Below are positions 23,844 through 33,792 of a stretch of 64,000 bases of DNA, one piece after another; position 1 is the stretch's first letter; each line of letters begins with the position of its first letter. The translations under genes and the position numbers were made by a program. The stretch is from 40CM-2-70-7 sp035505915 (GTDB lineage Bacteria; Gemmatimonadota; Gemmatimonadetes; Gemmatimonadales; GWC2-71-9): assembly GCA_035505915.1 (NCBI GenBank), contig DATJQI010000080.1, positions 28,146-92,145 on the forward strand. The letters run 5' to 3'. The notes under the pieces are model-generated. The model made no database searches and had not been told where the DNA came from. It worked only from the letters and a program-made list of their open reading frames with translations.

Positions 23844-26800
23844 CTAAGGAAGAGGGTCCTGCAGAGCGGCGGTGAGCGCCCGGAGCAGTCCCGGTCCGAC
23901 GGCCTCGCCGCCGAGGCGCTTGAGCCGCAGCGAGAGCGGGACGGCCCGGCGCACGGTGGCCTCGAACTGCACCGCGTCCAGGGCGGCGGTGAGGCCGGCG
24001 AGACGCGGGCGGGCGTCCCGCCGAAACGTAAGCCGCGCCTCATCTCCCGAGATCAGGACCGTCTCCAGTCCCAGCCGGGAGCCGAGCGCGCGGAGCTCCG
24101 CGACGAGCAGCAACCGGGCGGCTTCCTCGGGAAGCGGGCCGAATCGGTCACGCAGCTCGTCGCGGACGGCTGCAATCTCGCACGGTTGCACGGCCCGCGC
24201 CAGCCGCCGGTACACGTCGAGCTTCACGGCATCGTCGGGGACGTACGCGTCCGAGAGATGCGCGGCCCGGTCGAGCGTGACCTCGGGCGGCGCGAACGCC
24301 GGCGCGGCGCCCGCGCCGCTCCCCTTCAGATCCGCCACCGCCTCCGCCAGCCACCGGAGATACGTGTCGAACCCCACCGCCTGCGCGTGTCCCGACTGCT
24401 CCCGCCCCAGGAGATTGCCGGCGCCGCGGATTTCCAGATCGCGGAGCGCGATCCGGTACCCCGACCCCAGATCCGTGTGATGCTCGAGCACGCGCAACCG
24501 CTCCTCGGCCCGGGGATCCATCTGATCGGGCACCAGCAGATAGCAGTAGGCCCGGCGGTGACTCCGGCCCACGCGGCCGCGGAGCTGATACAGCTGAGCC
24601 AACCCGAACTGGTCGGCGCGGTCCACGATCATGGTGTTGGCGTTCGGCACGTCGAGCCCCGACTCCACGATCATCGTCGACACCAGGACGTCCACCTCCC
24701 CTCGGACGAACTTCGCCATCGCCGCCTCGAGCTCCCGCTCGGGCATCTGCCCGTGGGCCACCGCGAGCCGGGCCCGCGGCGCGAGCCGCGCCACCCGCGC
24801 GCCGATGGTGGCGATGGTCTCCACCCGGTTGTGCACCAGGTACACCTGGCCGCCGCGGTCCACCTCGCGGGCGATGGCCTCCTCGAGCAGCGCGTCGTCC
24901 CAGGGCTCGAGGAAGGTCAGCACCGGCGACCGATCCTTCGGCGCGGTTTCGAGCAGGGACAGGTCGCGCAAGCCGGCGAGCGACAGGTGCAGGGTCCGGG
25001 GGATCGGCGTCGCGGTCAGAGTCAGCACGTCCACCGCCAGCTTCAGGGCCTTCAGGCGCTCCTTGTGTCGTACCCCGAAGCGGTGCTCTTCGTCCACCAC
25101 CAGGAGGCCCAGGTCCTTGAACAGCACGTCCGCGGAGAGCAGGCGATGGGTGCCGATGACGACGTCCACGTCGCCGGCCGCGACCTTGGCCAGCGCGGCG
25201 GCCAGCTCCGGCCCGCTCCGGAAGCGGGACAGCACCTCGATCCGCACCGGGTAGTCGGCCAGACGCTCCCGGAACGTCCGCCCGTGCTGCTCGGCGAGAA
25301 TGGTGGTGGGCACGAGGACCGCCACCTGTTTCCCCGCCTGCACCACCTTGAACGCCGCGCGGAGGGCCACTTCGGTCTTTCCATATCCCACGTCGCCCAC
25401 GAGGAGCCGGTCCATCGGGCGGGGCCGCTCGAGGTCCCGCTTCACCTCGTCCGTGGCGCGGCGCTGGTCGGGCGTGTCCTCATAGAGGAAGGCGGACTCG
25501 AGCTCCCGCTGCCACGGCGTATCGGGGGGGAAGGCGAACCCGGTCGCGAGCTGGCGCCGCGCGTACAGGTCGAGCAGCTCGCTCGCCATGGCGAGGATGG
25601 CGGCCCGGGCCCGGTCGCGCTGGCGCTGCCAGGCCGTGGCGCCCAGACGGTGCAGGCGCGGCGGCGGCGCGTCCGGATCGCCGCTGGTGCGGTACGGCTC
25701 GAGCAGGTCGATCCGGTACAGCGGGACGTTGAGCCGGTCGCCCCCCTCGTACTCGACCACCGCCACGTCGAGCGTGGCCTCGCCCACCTGGATGGTTTCG
25801 AGACCGCGGAAGAGACCGATGCCGTGATCGAGATGGACCACGTACTCGCCGGTCGTGAACGCGCCCGGCCCGAGCGCGCCGACCGCCGCCCGGTACCGCC
25901 GCGCGCGCCGGAGCCGGCGGGCGCGGCGGAAGATCTCGTGGTCGGTGAGGACCCGGAGAGCCGGAAACGCGAAGCCGCCGTCCAGCGCGCCGACCGCCAG
26001 GGTGACTCGGCCGGGATCGAGCAGCTCCTCGAGGCGCTCGAGCTGGCCTTCGTTGTCGCAGAGGATGACGGTCGGCGTCGGACCGGCGATCAGGCTCCGG
26101 AGATACTTGAGATCGCGGTCCACCGTCTCCGGCGCGGAGATGGGGAACCGGACGTCGGCGCCCGGGGCGTCGGGGGCGAGACGGGCGAACCCCGCGAGGC
26201 GGGCCGTCCACTCGTCGGGGGCGAGGAACAGCGCCTCCCGCCGTTCCGGCTCCTCACCCAGCCGGCGCGAGACCTCGAGATGATGTGCCGCCTCGGTCCA
26301 GGTGCGCTCGACCTCCTGGGCGACCGACGATTCCCGGTCCACCACGAGCAGCGTGTCGGAGGGCAGGAGCTCCAGGAGCGAGGCGCGGACGACGGCGCCG
26401 TCACCGGCCGCCGGCGCCGCGCGCTCCCGCAGCGGGAGAACCGTGACCCGCTCGATGGCGTCGCCCGACCGCTGGGTGTCCAGATCGAAGGCCCGCAGCG
26501 TCGCGATCTCGTCCCCCCACCATTCGATGCGCCCCGGCGCCGCCATCCCGAACGCGTAGACATCGAGGATGCCGCCGCGCACGCTGAACTGGCCAACCTC
26601 GGTCACCGTGGACACCCGTTCGTATCCGAGCCCCGACAGCGCGTCCACCGCGACCCCGAGACTCGGTCCCCCGCCCGCGGAGAACGTGAGCCGCGCTCCC
26701 GCCAGCGCTTCCGGGACTCCGGTCCGCTCGGCGGTGGCGCGCGCGGTGGTGACGAGGAGGCGTACCCGGCCTTCGAGCAGCGCGGCCAGCGTTTCGATGC

Positions 26801-27107
26801 GCTCCCCCGCGATCTCGACGTGCGGCTCTTCGCCGCCAAGGGCTTCCCGCTGCGGATACAGCGCCGCCAGTCCGGGAGCCAGAGCCTCGAGATCGGCCAG
26901 CCAGCGCTCGGCGTCCGCGGGGGTGGGCGCGACGACCGCCGTCACGCGCTGGGGGAGACGCCGAATCAGGGCCGCCAGGAGCACGGCGGGGGCGGATCCA
27001 GGCAAGCCGCCGACGCCCAGACCGGCACCCGCTCGCGGCAGCCCACGCACCAGCGCCTCGAACGCGGGCAGCTCCTCCATCCGGTCGAGCAGGAAGTCGA
27101 GCGGCAT
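23844..27107 (-). CDS. mfd: Transcription-repair coupling factor Mfd
   Basis: An approximately 1087-residue Mfd. The UvrB-homology region comes first (SVRGGILDVYAFGMAAPGRI, EWWGDEIATLRAFDL), then the RNA polymerase-interacting domain (LGPGAFTTGEYVVHLDHGIG), then a RecG-like helicase with Walker A region (RLLVGDVGYGKTEVALRAAF), DEEH box (LLVVDEEHRFGV), TATPIPRTL and the TRG motif further on, and a C-terminal TRCF domain. It removes stalled RNA polymerase and recruits UvrA. ATG 27107 gives the usual MPLDFLLDRMEELP start, one base overlapping the upstream stop as TGATG. Somewhat shorter than the 1148-residue E. coli protein. Confidence 0.97.
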   Translation of the reverse strand: MPLDFLLDRMEELPAFEALVRGLPRAGAGLGVGGLPGSAPAVLLAALIRRLPQRVTAVVAPTPADAERWLADLEALAPGLAALYPQREALGGEEPHVEIAGERIETLAALLEGRVRLLVTTARATAERTGVPEALAGARLTFSAGGGPSLGVAVDALSGLGYERVSTVTEVGQFSVRGGILDVYAFGMAAPGRIEWWGDEIATLRAFDLDTQRSGDAIERVTVLPLRERAAPAAGDGAVVRASLLELLPSDTLLVVDRESSVAQEVERTWTEAAHHLEVSRRLGEEPERREALFLAPDEWTARLAGFARLAPDAPGADVRFPISAPETVDRDLKYLRSLIAGPTPTVILCDNEGQLERLEELLDPGRVTLAVGALDGGFAFPALRVLTDHEIFRRARRLRRARRYRAAVGALGPGAFTTGEYVVHLDHGIGLFRGLETIQVGEATLDVAVVEYEGGDRLNVPLYRIDLLEPYRTSGDPDAPPPRLHRLGATAWQRQRDRARAAILAMASELLDLYARRQLATGFAFPPDTPWQRELESAFLYEDTPDQRRATDEVKRDLERPRPMDRLLVGDVGYGKTEVALRAAFKVVQAGKQVAVLVPTTILAEQHGRTFRERLADYPVRIEVLSRFRSGPELAAALAKVAAGDVDVVIGTHRLLSADVLFKDLGLLVVDEEHRFGVRHKERLKALKLAVDVLTLTATPIPRTLHLSLAGLRDLSLLETAPKDRSPVLTFLEPWDDALLEEAIAREVDRGGQVYLVHNRVETIATIGARVARLAPRARLAVAHGQMPERELEAAMAKFVRGEVDVLVSTMIVESGLDVPNANTMIVDRADQFGLAQLYQLRGRVGRSHRRAYCYLLVPDQMDPRAEERLRVLEHHTDLGSGYRIALRDLEIRGAGNLLGREQSGHAQAVGFDTYLRWLAEAVADLKGSGAGAAPAFAPPEVTLDRAAHLSDAYVPDDAVKLDVYRRLARAVQPCEIAAVRDELRDRFGPLPEEAARLLLVAELRALGSRLGLETVLISGDEARLTFRRDARPRLAGLTAALDAVQFEATVRRAVPLSLRLKRLGGEAVGPGLLRALTAALQDPLP

Positions 27108-28789
27108 CAGCGGGTGGTCAGGGCCACGGCCCACTCGAGGGCGGCGAGCAGGAGGGCGAGCGCGAGCAGGAGCCCCGCGGCGTCCCCGCGCGCGGCACCG
27201 GCGAAGATCGCGGAAGGGAACGCGGTCCCGGAGACGACCTCGGCGCCGAGCGCCCGGCCGAGGACGGCGGGTGAGGCGGGCGTGAGATCGGACTCGCGGA
27301 AGTCCGGCCCCCGCACCACCGCGCCCGTCGTGTCGCCGCCGACGACGCGGAACTCGATACCCTCATCGCCCACCGAGTCGGTCACGCCGGTCCGGCCTTC
27401 CGCCACGGAGTTGACCAGCTCGTCCACGAGGGGCACGAATCCGGGGAGCCGCGGCAGCGCGGTCCAGCCCGTGTCGAGCGCGCTCCCGATGAGAATCGTC
27501 GCTCCGTCCCGAACCAGCCAGGGTCCTCCGTTGACGGTCGCGAGCACATCGGACGGGTCGCCTCCGGTCAGCTCCAGGCGCCGGGTGACTTGCGCCCCCG
27601 CGACGCCGGCCAGCGCGGCCGCGCGCGCCTGCACCGGACCGGGCGTGCCGGGAGGACCGAACCGCCACCGCGCGCCCCGGAGCGCCAGGGCCCGGTTCAC
27701 GGCGCCCACCGCGGCGGGATCGGCGGAGGGCAGCACGATGGCCACCGGGCCCGCCGGGAGCGTGCCGATGGCGACGTCGCCGCCGGCCGCGACCCGGCCG
27801 GCGGCGCGGAGGACATCCAGCGCCACGCCGACGAACGGACCTGAGCCCGCGCCGGCGACGACCCGGGCCGGCGGCGCGACGCGCAGGGCGAACACCCGCC
27901 GGTCATCGGCCCGCAGCTCGTCGGCGTCCACCTCGACGTCGCCGGTCCACCAGCCCACCGGCGCCGGGGGGAGCGTCACGGCGAGCGTATCACCGGGTGC
28001 GCCCAGACGGCGGCCCACCACGCGGCCCCGGTAGGAGACCGTGACCGTCGCGGCCTTCCCACCCGGCGTGCCGACGACCGGAACGAGGAGGCGCCCACCC
28101 ACGATCCGGAGCGCGCCGACGCCGTGATTCGCGGGCGCGGGGTCCGGCGGCGCCAGCGCGACGACGCGGGCGCCGCCCGTCGCGATCGGCGGTCCGTCGA
28201 TGGCGCTGGCCTGGTCGTCCGACAGGACGTACACGTCCCGCCCGGGCCGCTCTCCGCCGGCGGCGACGGCCACGGCGCGCCGGACGGCGTCCGACAGGTC
28301 CAGCCGCGACGGCTCGGGACGCGCGCCGGCGATGGCCGCGTCCAGCTCTCCGGAGGTCCCGCGGCGCATCACGCCGTCCGCGAGCAGGAGCCAGAGCCGG
28401 TCCCCCGCGCCGGCGCGGGTGGTGATCGCGCGTGCCGCCGCGGTCAGGCGGTCGAGCGCCCGGTGTCCGTCGACCACCACACCCGACGAGAGGGAGTTGT
28501 CGAGCACGATGACCGCGGCGGTGGGCTCGTGCGCCGCGGCGCGGGCCCAGCCGCCGACCTGCGGCCGCGCGGCGGCCAGCACCACGGCGCAGACCAGCAG
28601 GGTCCGGAGGATCAGGAGCAGGAGGTGGCGCAGGCGCAGGCGGCGGGCGGTGCGCCGCTCCGCCTCCTGCAGGTAGCGGACGGCCGGGAAATCGAGAACG
28701 GGCGGCAGGCGCCGCTGCCGGAGGTGGAGCAGCGCCGGGACCGCCGCCGCGGCGAGCCCCAGCAGCGCCAGCGGGTGGAGAAAGGTCAC
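27107..28789 (-). CDS. BatA-like membrane protein with VWA-type domain
   Basis: A 560-residue protein with the aerotolerance-type N-terminus MTFLHPLALLGLAAAAVPAL followed by LRQRRLPPVLDFPAVRYLQ and a second membrane helix (HLLLLILRTLLVCAVVLAAA), the BatA/DUF1550 double-helix signature. A von Willebrand A-like domain follows from about residue 90 (AAVIVLDNSLSSGVVVDGHR), with the MIDAS start DNSLS. The C-terminus ends in a further helix (LLLALALLLAALEWAVAL). It is paired with the DUF58 protein gene (4-base overlap), the usual partner. A MoxR ATPase, normally the third member, is not next to them. Exact role unknown; envelope or complex assembly is suspected. Confidence 0.87.
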   Translation of the reverse strand: MTFLHPLALLGLAAAAVPALLHLRQRRLPPVLDFPAVRYLQEAERRTARRLRLRHLLLLILRTLLVCAVVLAAARPQVGGWARAAAHEPTAAVIVLDNSLSSGVVVDGHRALDRLTAAARAITTRAGAGDRLWLLLADGVMRRGTSGELDAAIAGARPEPSRLDLSDAVRRAVAVAAGGERPGRDVYVLSDDQASAIDGPPIATGGARVVALAPPDPAPANHGVGALRIVGGRLLVPVVGTPGGKAATVTVSYRGRVVGRRLGAPGDTLAVTLPPAPVGWWTGDVEVDADELRADDRRVFALRVAPPARVVAGAGSGPFVGVALDVLRAAGRVAAGGDVAIGTLPAGPVAIVLPSADPAAVGAVNRALALRGARWRFGPPGTPGPVQARAAALAGVAGAQVTRRLELTGGDPSDVLATVNGGPWLVRDGATILIGSALDTGWTALPRLPGFVPLVDELVNSVAEGRTGVTDSVGDEGIEFRVVGGDTTGAVVRGPDFRESDLTPASPAVLGRALGAEVVSGTAFPSAIFAGAARGDAAGLLLALALLLAALEWAVALTTR

Positions 28790-29673
28790 GAGAGGCGTCG
28801 CAGGGCGAGGCCGAACGGCTGATCGGTGGTGACGTGGTGGTACGCGATGTCGTGGCGGCGGCAGGCGCTCCGCCAGGCCGCGATTTCGCGATGCACGGTG
28901 TCTCGATAGGTCCGGGCCAGCTCACGCGGCCGCACCACCACGGTGCCGCTCGACTCGAGGTCCCGGTACCGGACTTCGGGGGGGCCGGCGAGCTCCACCT
29001 CGGCGGGGTCCATCAGATGAAGGACGATGACCTGGTGACCCCGATGGCGGAGATACCGCAGCGCGGTCAGGGCCAGATCCCGGTCGAACAACAGGTCGGA
29101 AATGAGGATCACCAGCCCCCGGCGCGCCAACCGTGCCGTCACCTGCCGCAGCGCCTCGGCGGCCGCCGTCCCCTGCCCGACCGGGGTGTCCAGGAGCGCG
29201 CGCACGATGCGGGCCCATTGCCCGCTCTTGACCCGCGGCGGCACGCCCTGGCGCACGACCTCGTCGAACGTCACGAGGCCCGTGGCGTCCCGCTGCCGCA
29301 GCAGAAGCAACGCGAGGGCGGCGGCGAGCCGGTCGGCGTACGCGCGCTTCGTGAGCCGGTGCGGCGCGCCCGCCCAGGCCATGGACCGGCTCACGTCCAC
29401 GAGCACCATCGCCCGGAGATTCGTTTCTTCTTCGAATTGCTTCACGTAGGGGCGGTCGGTCCGCCCCAGGATGCGCCAGTCCAGGTAGCGCAGCTCGTCG
29501 CCGGGCTGGTAGGCCCGGTGCTCGGTGAATTCGACGGAAAAGCCGCGGAATGGAGAGCGGTGGAGCCCCGCGAGAAATCCTTCGACCACCCCGGCCGCGG
29601 CGATCTCCACCCCGCCCAGCTGGGCCACTTCCCAGGGGTCGAGGAGATCGAGGCGGGTGCCGGCGGGGGGCAT
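28786..29673 (-). CDS. DUF58 domain protein
   Basis: A 295-residue cytoplasmic DUF58 protein: FSVEFTEHRAYQPGDELRYL and DWRILGRTDRPYVKQFEEET are the family signature (FxxxxxYxxGDxxRxIDW...RxxxPxVKxFxEE), and MVLVDVSRSMAW starts a von Willebrand A-like fold with a DxSxS MIDAS motif. LVILISDLLFDRDLALTAL is a further VWA strand. DUF58 proteins usually work with MoxR AAA+ ATPases and BatA-type proteins. ATG 29673 has TAGCTT nine bases before it and no Shine-Dalgarno sequence, so this two-gene unit (perhaps continuing into mfd and beyond) may be leaderless. Confidence 0.93.
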   Translation of the reverse strand: MPPAGTRLDLLDPWEVAQLGGVEIAAAGVVEGFLAGLHRSPFRGFSVEFTEHRAYQPGDELRYLDWRILGRTDRPYVKQFEEETNLRAMVLVDVSRSMAWAGAPHRLTKRAYADRLAAALALLLLRQRDATGLVTFDEVVRQGVPPRVKSGQWARIVRALLDTPVGQGTAAAEALRQVTARLARRGLVILISDLLFDRDLALTALRYLRHRGHQVIVLHLMDPAEVELAGPPEVRYRDLESSGTVVVRPRELARTYRDTVHREIAAWRSACRRHDIAYHHVTTDQPFGLALRRLS

Positions 29674-29682
29674 GAAGGGCGG

Positions 29683-29688
29683 AAGCTA
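29683..29688 (-). promoter_or_regulatory. Putative -10 of the DUF58/BatA/mfd unit
   Basis: TAGCTT on the minus strand ends nine bases before the DUF58 ATG. The rest of the 165-base divergent gap (29674-29838) holds a short GGCCCG/CGGGCC hairpin and nothing else I recognise. Confidence 0.4.
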
Positions 29689-29838
29689 ACGGGCCCGAGA
29701 GCGTCCGGGCCAGGAGACACTCCGCCCGGGAGGCAGGCGCCCGCCGGCTCGTAAGTCTCTGCCACCGGAGAAGTTCCCGAAACCTGACGGGAGCCTGTCG
29801 GATGGCATGTTCTCTGCACGGAGGGGGGCAGAGGACGA

Positions 29839-30831
29839 ATGCTCATTCCCCAGCTGCTTCTGGCGTTCGCGGCTTCCCGCGCACCCTCCGGCCCCCCGGC
29901 GTCGTTTCGGGGTGGAGAGGGCGACGGCCACGCCCGGATTCAGGTCTGGACCGAGAATGGGACCACGCCGTACCGGGCGGGAGACCGCGTGCGCGTCCAT
30001 ATCCGCGCCGAGGACGACGGGTACGTCACGGTGCTGCGCGTGGACACCGACGGCCGGGTTCAGGTGCTGTTCCCGCGCCAGCCGTGGATCGACAACTATG
30101 TGCGCGGAGGCCAGGAATACGAAATCGAGAAGGCGCGCGACTCGAACGCGTTCGACATCGACGACGACCCGGGCGTCGGGTACGTGTTCGCGGTCTCGGC
30201 GCCGGATCCGTTCACGTTCGACGCGTTCGTCCAGGGCGATCGCTGGGACTATCGCGGGGTCTCCGACGGCCGCGACGGCCGCATCCACGGCGACCCCTAC
30301 GTCGCGCTGACCGACCTGGCGGCCCGGATGCTCCCGGCGGGCGACCGGGATTGGGACTACGACATCGCTCCCTACTACGTCGACCACCACGTCGACTACC
30401 CCCGCTTCCTCTGTTACGACTGTCACGCCTCGACCGGCCTCACGGCCTGGGACCCGTACGCCGCACCCTGCCCGCGGTTCCGGATCGTGGCGTACGACGA
30501 TCCGTCCTACTACCCGTACCACTACTACCGGGGCGCCGACGTCGTGATCAGCCGGCCGCTGCACCCCGAGGCGCGCTATGTGTTCAGGGATCGCGCCGGT
30601 GCCCCGGAGGGGCCGTTCGTGACCGTGGTCCGGTCGCGGCCGCCGGCTCGGGAGCCGGAACGGGTCCAGCAGCCCGATCACGGCCCGCCGCCGGCGCACA
30701 AGCCGGAACGTCCGGCGCCGCGTACGGCTCCGCCCAAGGCGTCGCCGCCTCCGGCCCATCGGGCCCCCCCGCCGCCCTCGAAGGGCCAGCCCGAGCTGCG
30801 GCGGCGGAAGCCGGGATTTAGCGCACGGTGA
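29839..30831 (+). CDS. DUF4384 domain protein, exported
   Basis: A 330-residue protein with a weak signal sequence (MLIPQLLLAFAASRAPSG). Residues 30-130 form a DUF4384 domain: IQVWTENGTTPYRAGDRVRV, EDDGYVTVLRVDTDGRVQVL and FPRQPWIDNYVRGG are characteristic. The middle section is rich in Tyr, His and Asp (YDIAPYYVDHHVDYP) with a CYDCH motif that could bind metal. The last 80 residues are Pro-rich and basic (PPAHKPERPAPRTAPPKASP), likely disordered or wall-spanning. The ATG has GAGG five bases upstream. The 3' end overlaps the convergent rho by 14 bases. Function is unknown. Confidence 0.82.
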   Translation: MLIPQLLLAFAASRAPSGPPASFRGGEGDGHARIQVWTENGTTPYRAGDRVRVHIRAEDDGYVTVLRVDTDGRVQVLFPRQPWIDNYVRGGQEYEIEKARDSNAFDIDDDPGVGYVFAVSAPDPFTFDAFVQGDRWDYRGVSDGRDGRIHGDPYVALTDLAARMLPAGDRDWDYDIAPYYVDHHVDYPRFLCYDCHASTGLTAWDPYAAPCPRFRIVAYDDPSYYPYHYYRGADVVISRPLHPEARYVFRDRAGAPEGPFVTVVRSRPPAREPERVQQPDHGPPPAHKPERPAPRTAPPKASPPPAHRAPPPPSKGQPELRRRKPGFSAR

Positions 30832-31882
30832 GAAGCAGCTCGGCGTTGGTGGGAGCGCGCCTGAGCTGTGACAGGAGATGCTGCATCGCCTGCTCCGGCG
30901 GAAGGGCCACCAGCATCCGTCGGAGCTTCTGTTTCGCCTCCACCTCGGCGGGCGGACCGAGCAGCTCTTCGCGGCGGGTGCCGGACGCGGCGATGTCCAC
31001 GGCGGGGTAGACCCGGCGGTCGGCGAGCTCGCGGGAGAGCCGCAGCTCCGCGTTCCCCGTCCCCTTGAACTCCTCGAAAATCACGTCGTCCATCCGGCTG
31101 TCGGTCTCGACCAGGGCCGTGGCGATGACGGTCAGCGACCCGCCCTCCGGGACGGCGCGCGCGGCGCCGAAGAGCGCCTTGGGCTTGGCGAGCGCGTTGG
31201 CGTCGAGGCCCCCCGACATCGTCCGTCCGCTCCCCCGTCCGGTCGTGTTGTGCGACCGGGCCAGGCGGGTCAGCGAGTCCAGGACGATGACCACGTCCCG
31301 TCCCAGCTCCACCTGCCGCCGGGCGTGCTCGAAGACCATGTCCGCCACGGCGACGTGCCGCTCGTGCGGGAGGTCGAAGCTCGAAGCGATCACCTCGCCC
31401 CGGCCCCAGTCCACCATTTCGCTCACCTCCTCCGGGCGCTCGTCCACCAGCAGCACCAGGAGGGTGGCGGCGGGATGGTTCAGCGCCACCGCCTCGGCCA
31501 CCGCCTGGAGCGTCACGGTCTTCCCCGCCTTCGGGGGTGACACGATGAGCGCCCGCTGTCCGAAGCCCAGAGGGCAGATCAGGTCGACCACCCGCTGGAT
31601 GGCGCCGGTGCGCGGGCTCGAGGGCTTTTCGGTCTCGAGGCGGAGGGGACGGTCCGGGTGCACCGCGCCGAGCTTCGAGAACTCGGGGCGATCGGCCAGC
31701 CGGTCCGGAGCCGCGCCGTTCACCGACACCACCCGCCCGGCGTCCAGCACCACCAGGTCCCCGCGCCGGAGCCCGGGGAGCCGGACCGCGGGATCGCCGT
31801 TGGCAGGGAGGTAGCCGTTGGCGGCGAGGCGCACGGCGCCGCCCTTGGGGGTCGGGTCGAACCAGCCGGTGAGCGGGGGCAC
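30818..31882 (-). CDS. rho: Short transcription termination factor Rho
   Basis: A 354-residue Rho, about 65 residues shorter than the E. coli protein. The RecA-type ATPase core is intact: LICPLGFGQRALIVSPPKAG with the PPKAGKT P-loop, LLVLLVDERPEEVSEM, the Walker B VVIVLDSLTRLARSHN, GGLDANALAKPKALFGAARA (Q loop) and GTGNAELRLSRELADRRVYP (R loop). The N-terminus keeps only a compact segment (GWFDPTPKGGAVRLAANGYL to about residue 60) in place of the helical bundle and cold-shock RNA-binding fold, and the GFGFLR-type RNP motif is not visible. GTG 31882 is the only start before an in-frame stop. TATCTT lies ten bases upstream. Confidence 0.92.
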   Translation of the reverse strand: MPPLTGWFDPTPKGGAVRLAANGYLPANGDPAVRLPGLRRGDLVVLDAGRVVSVNGAAPDRLADRPEFSKLGAVHPDRPLRLETEKPSSPRTGAIQRVVDLICPLGFGQRALIVSPPKAGKTVTLQAVAEAVALNHPAATLLVLLVDERPEEVSEMVDWGRGEVIASSFDLPHERHVAVADMVFEHARRQVELGRDVVIVLDSLTRLARSHNTTGRGSGRTMSGGLDANALAKPKALFGAARAVPEGGSLTVIATALVETDSRMDDVIFEEFKGTGNAELRLSRELADRRVYPAVDIAASGTRREELLGPPAEVEAKQKLRRMLVALPPEQAMQHLLSQLRRAPTNAELLLTVR

Positions 31883-31892
31883 GGGAGACCGG

Positions 31893-31898
31893 AAGATA
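31893..31898 (-). promoter_or_regulatory. Putative -10 of rho
   Basis: TATCTT on the minus strand ends ten bases before the GTG start; there is no room for a normal leader with ribosome binding site. Confidence 0.4.
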
Positions 31899-31900
31899 AG

Positions 31901-31976
31901 GGGTCAGGGATCAGGGGTCAGGGATCAGGCGCTGGCGACGATGTCGCCGATCCCCGGCCCCTGGCCCCCGACCCCT
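31901..31976. repeat. Heptamer palindrome between rho and lepA
   Basis: GGGTCAG and GGATCAG alternate for four units (31901-31928); after a small GGCGAC-GAT-GTCGCC hairpin (31934-31948) the other arm runs GATCCCC, GGCCCCT, GGCCCCC, GACCCCT (31949-31976). Both arms keep an exact 7-base step and are roughly complementary. It fills most of the 110-base divergent gap and ends two bases before the lepA -10 element, so its right arm occupies the place of a -35. Confidence 0.85.
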
Positions 31977-31978
31977 CG

Positions 31979-31984
31979 TATATT
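31979..31984 (+). promoter_or_regulatory. Putative -10 of the lepA operon
   Basis: TATATT ends eight bases before the lepA ATG, so transcription should start at or next to the start codon. This would be the only evident promoter for the thirteen tightly packed genes that follow. Confidence 0.5.
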
Positions 31985-31992
31985 CCCCGCCA

Positions 31993-33784
<1,792 letters not shown>

Positions 33785-33792
<8 letters not shown>

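Noticed and set aside
24186..28034. A 1282-residue open frame on the plus strand opposite mfd and the BatA-like gene
   Set aside because: High GC leaves the antisense frame open. Its translation is rich in Arg, Pro, Gly and His without any domain, and the minus strand carries complete, conserved Mfd motifs.
29674..29838. A small RNA or riboswitch in the gap before the DUF4384 gene
   Set aside because: Only a six-base hairpin (GGCCCG/CGGGCC) is visible; no known aptamer features or terminator were recognised.
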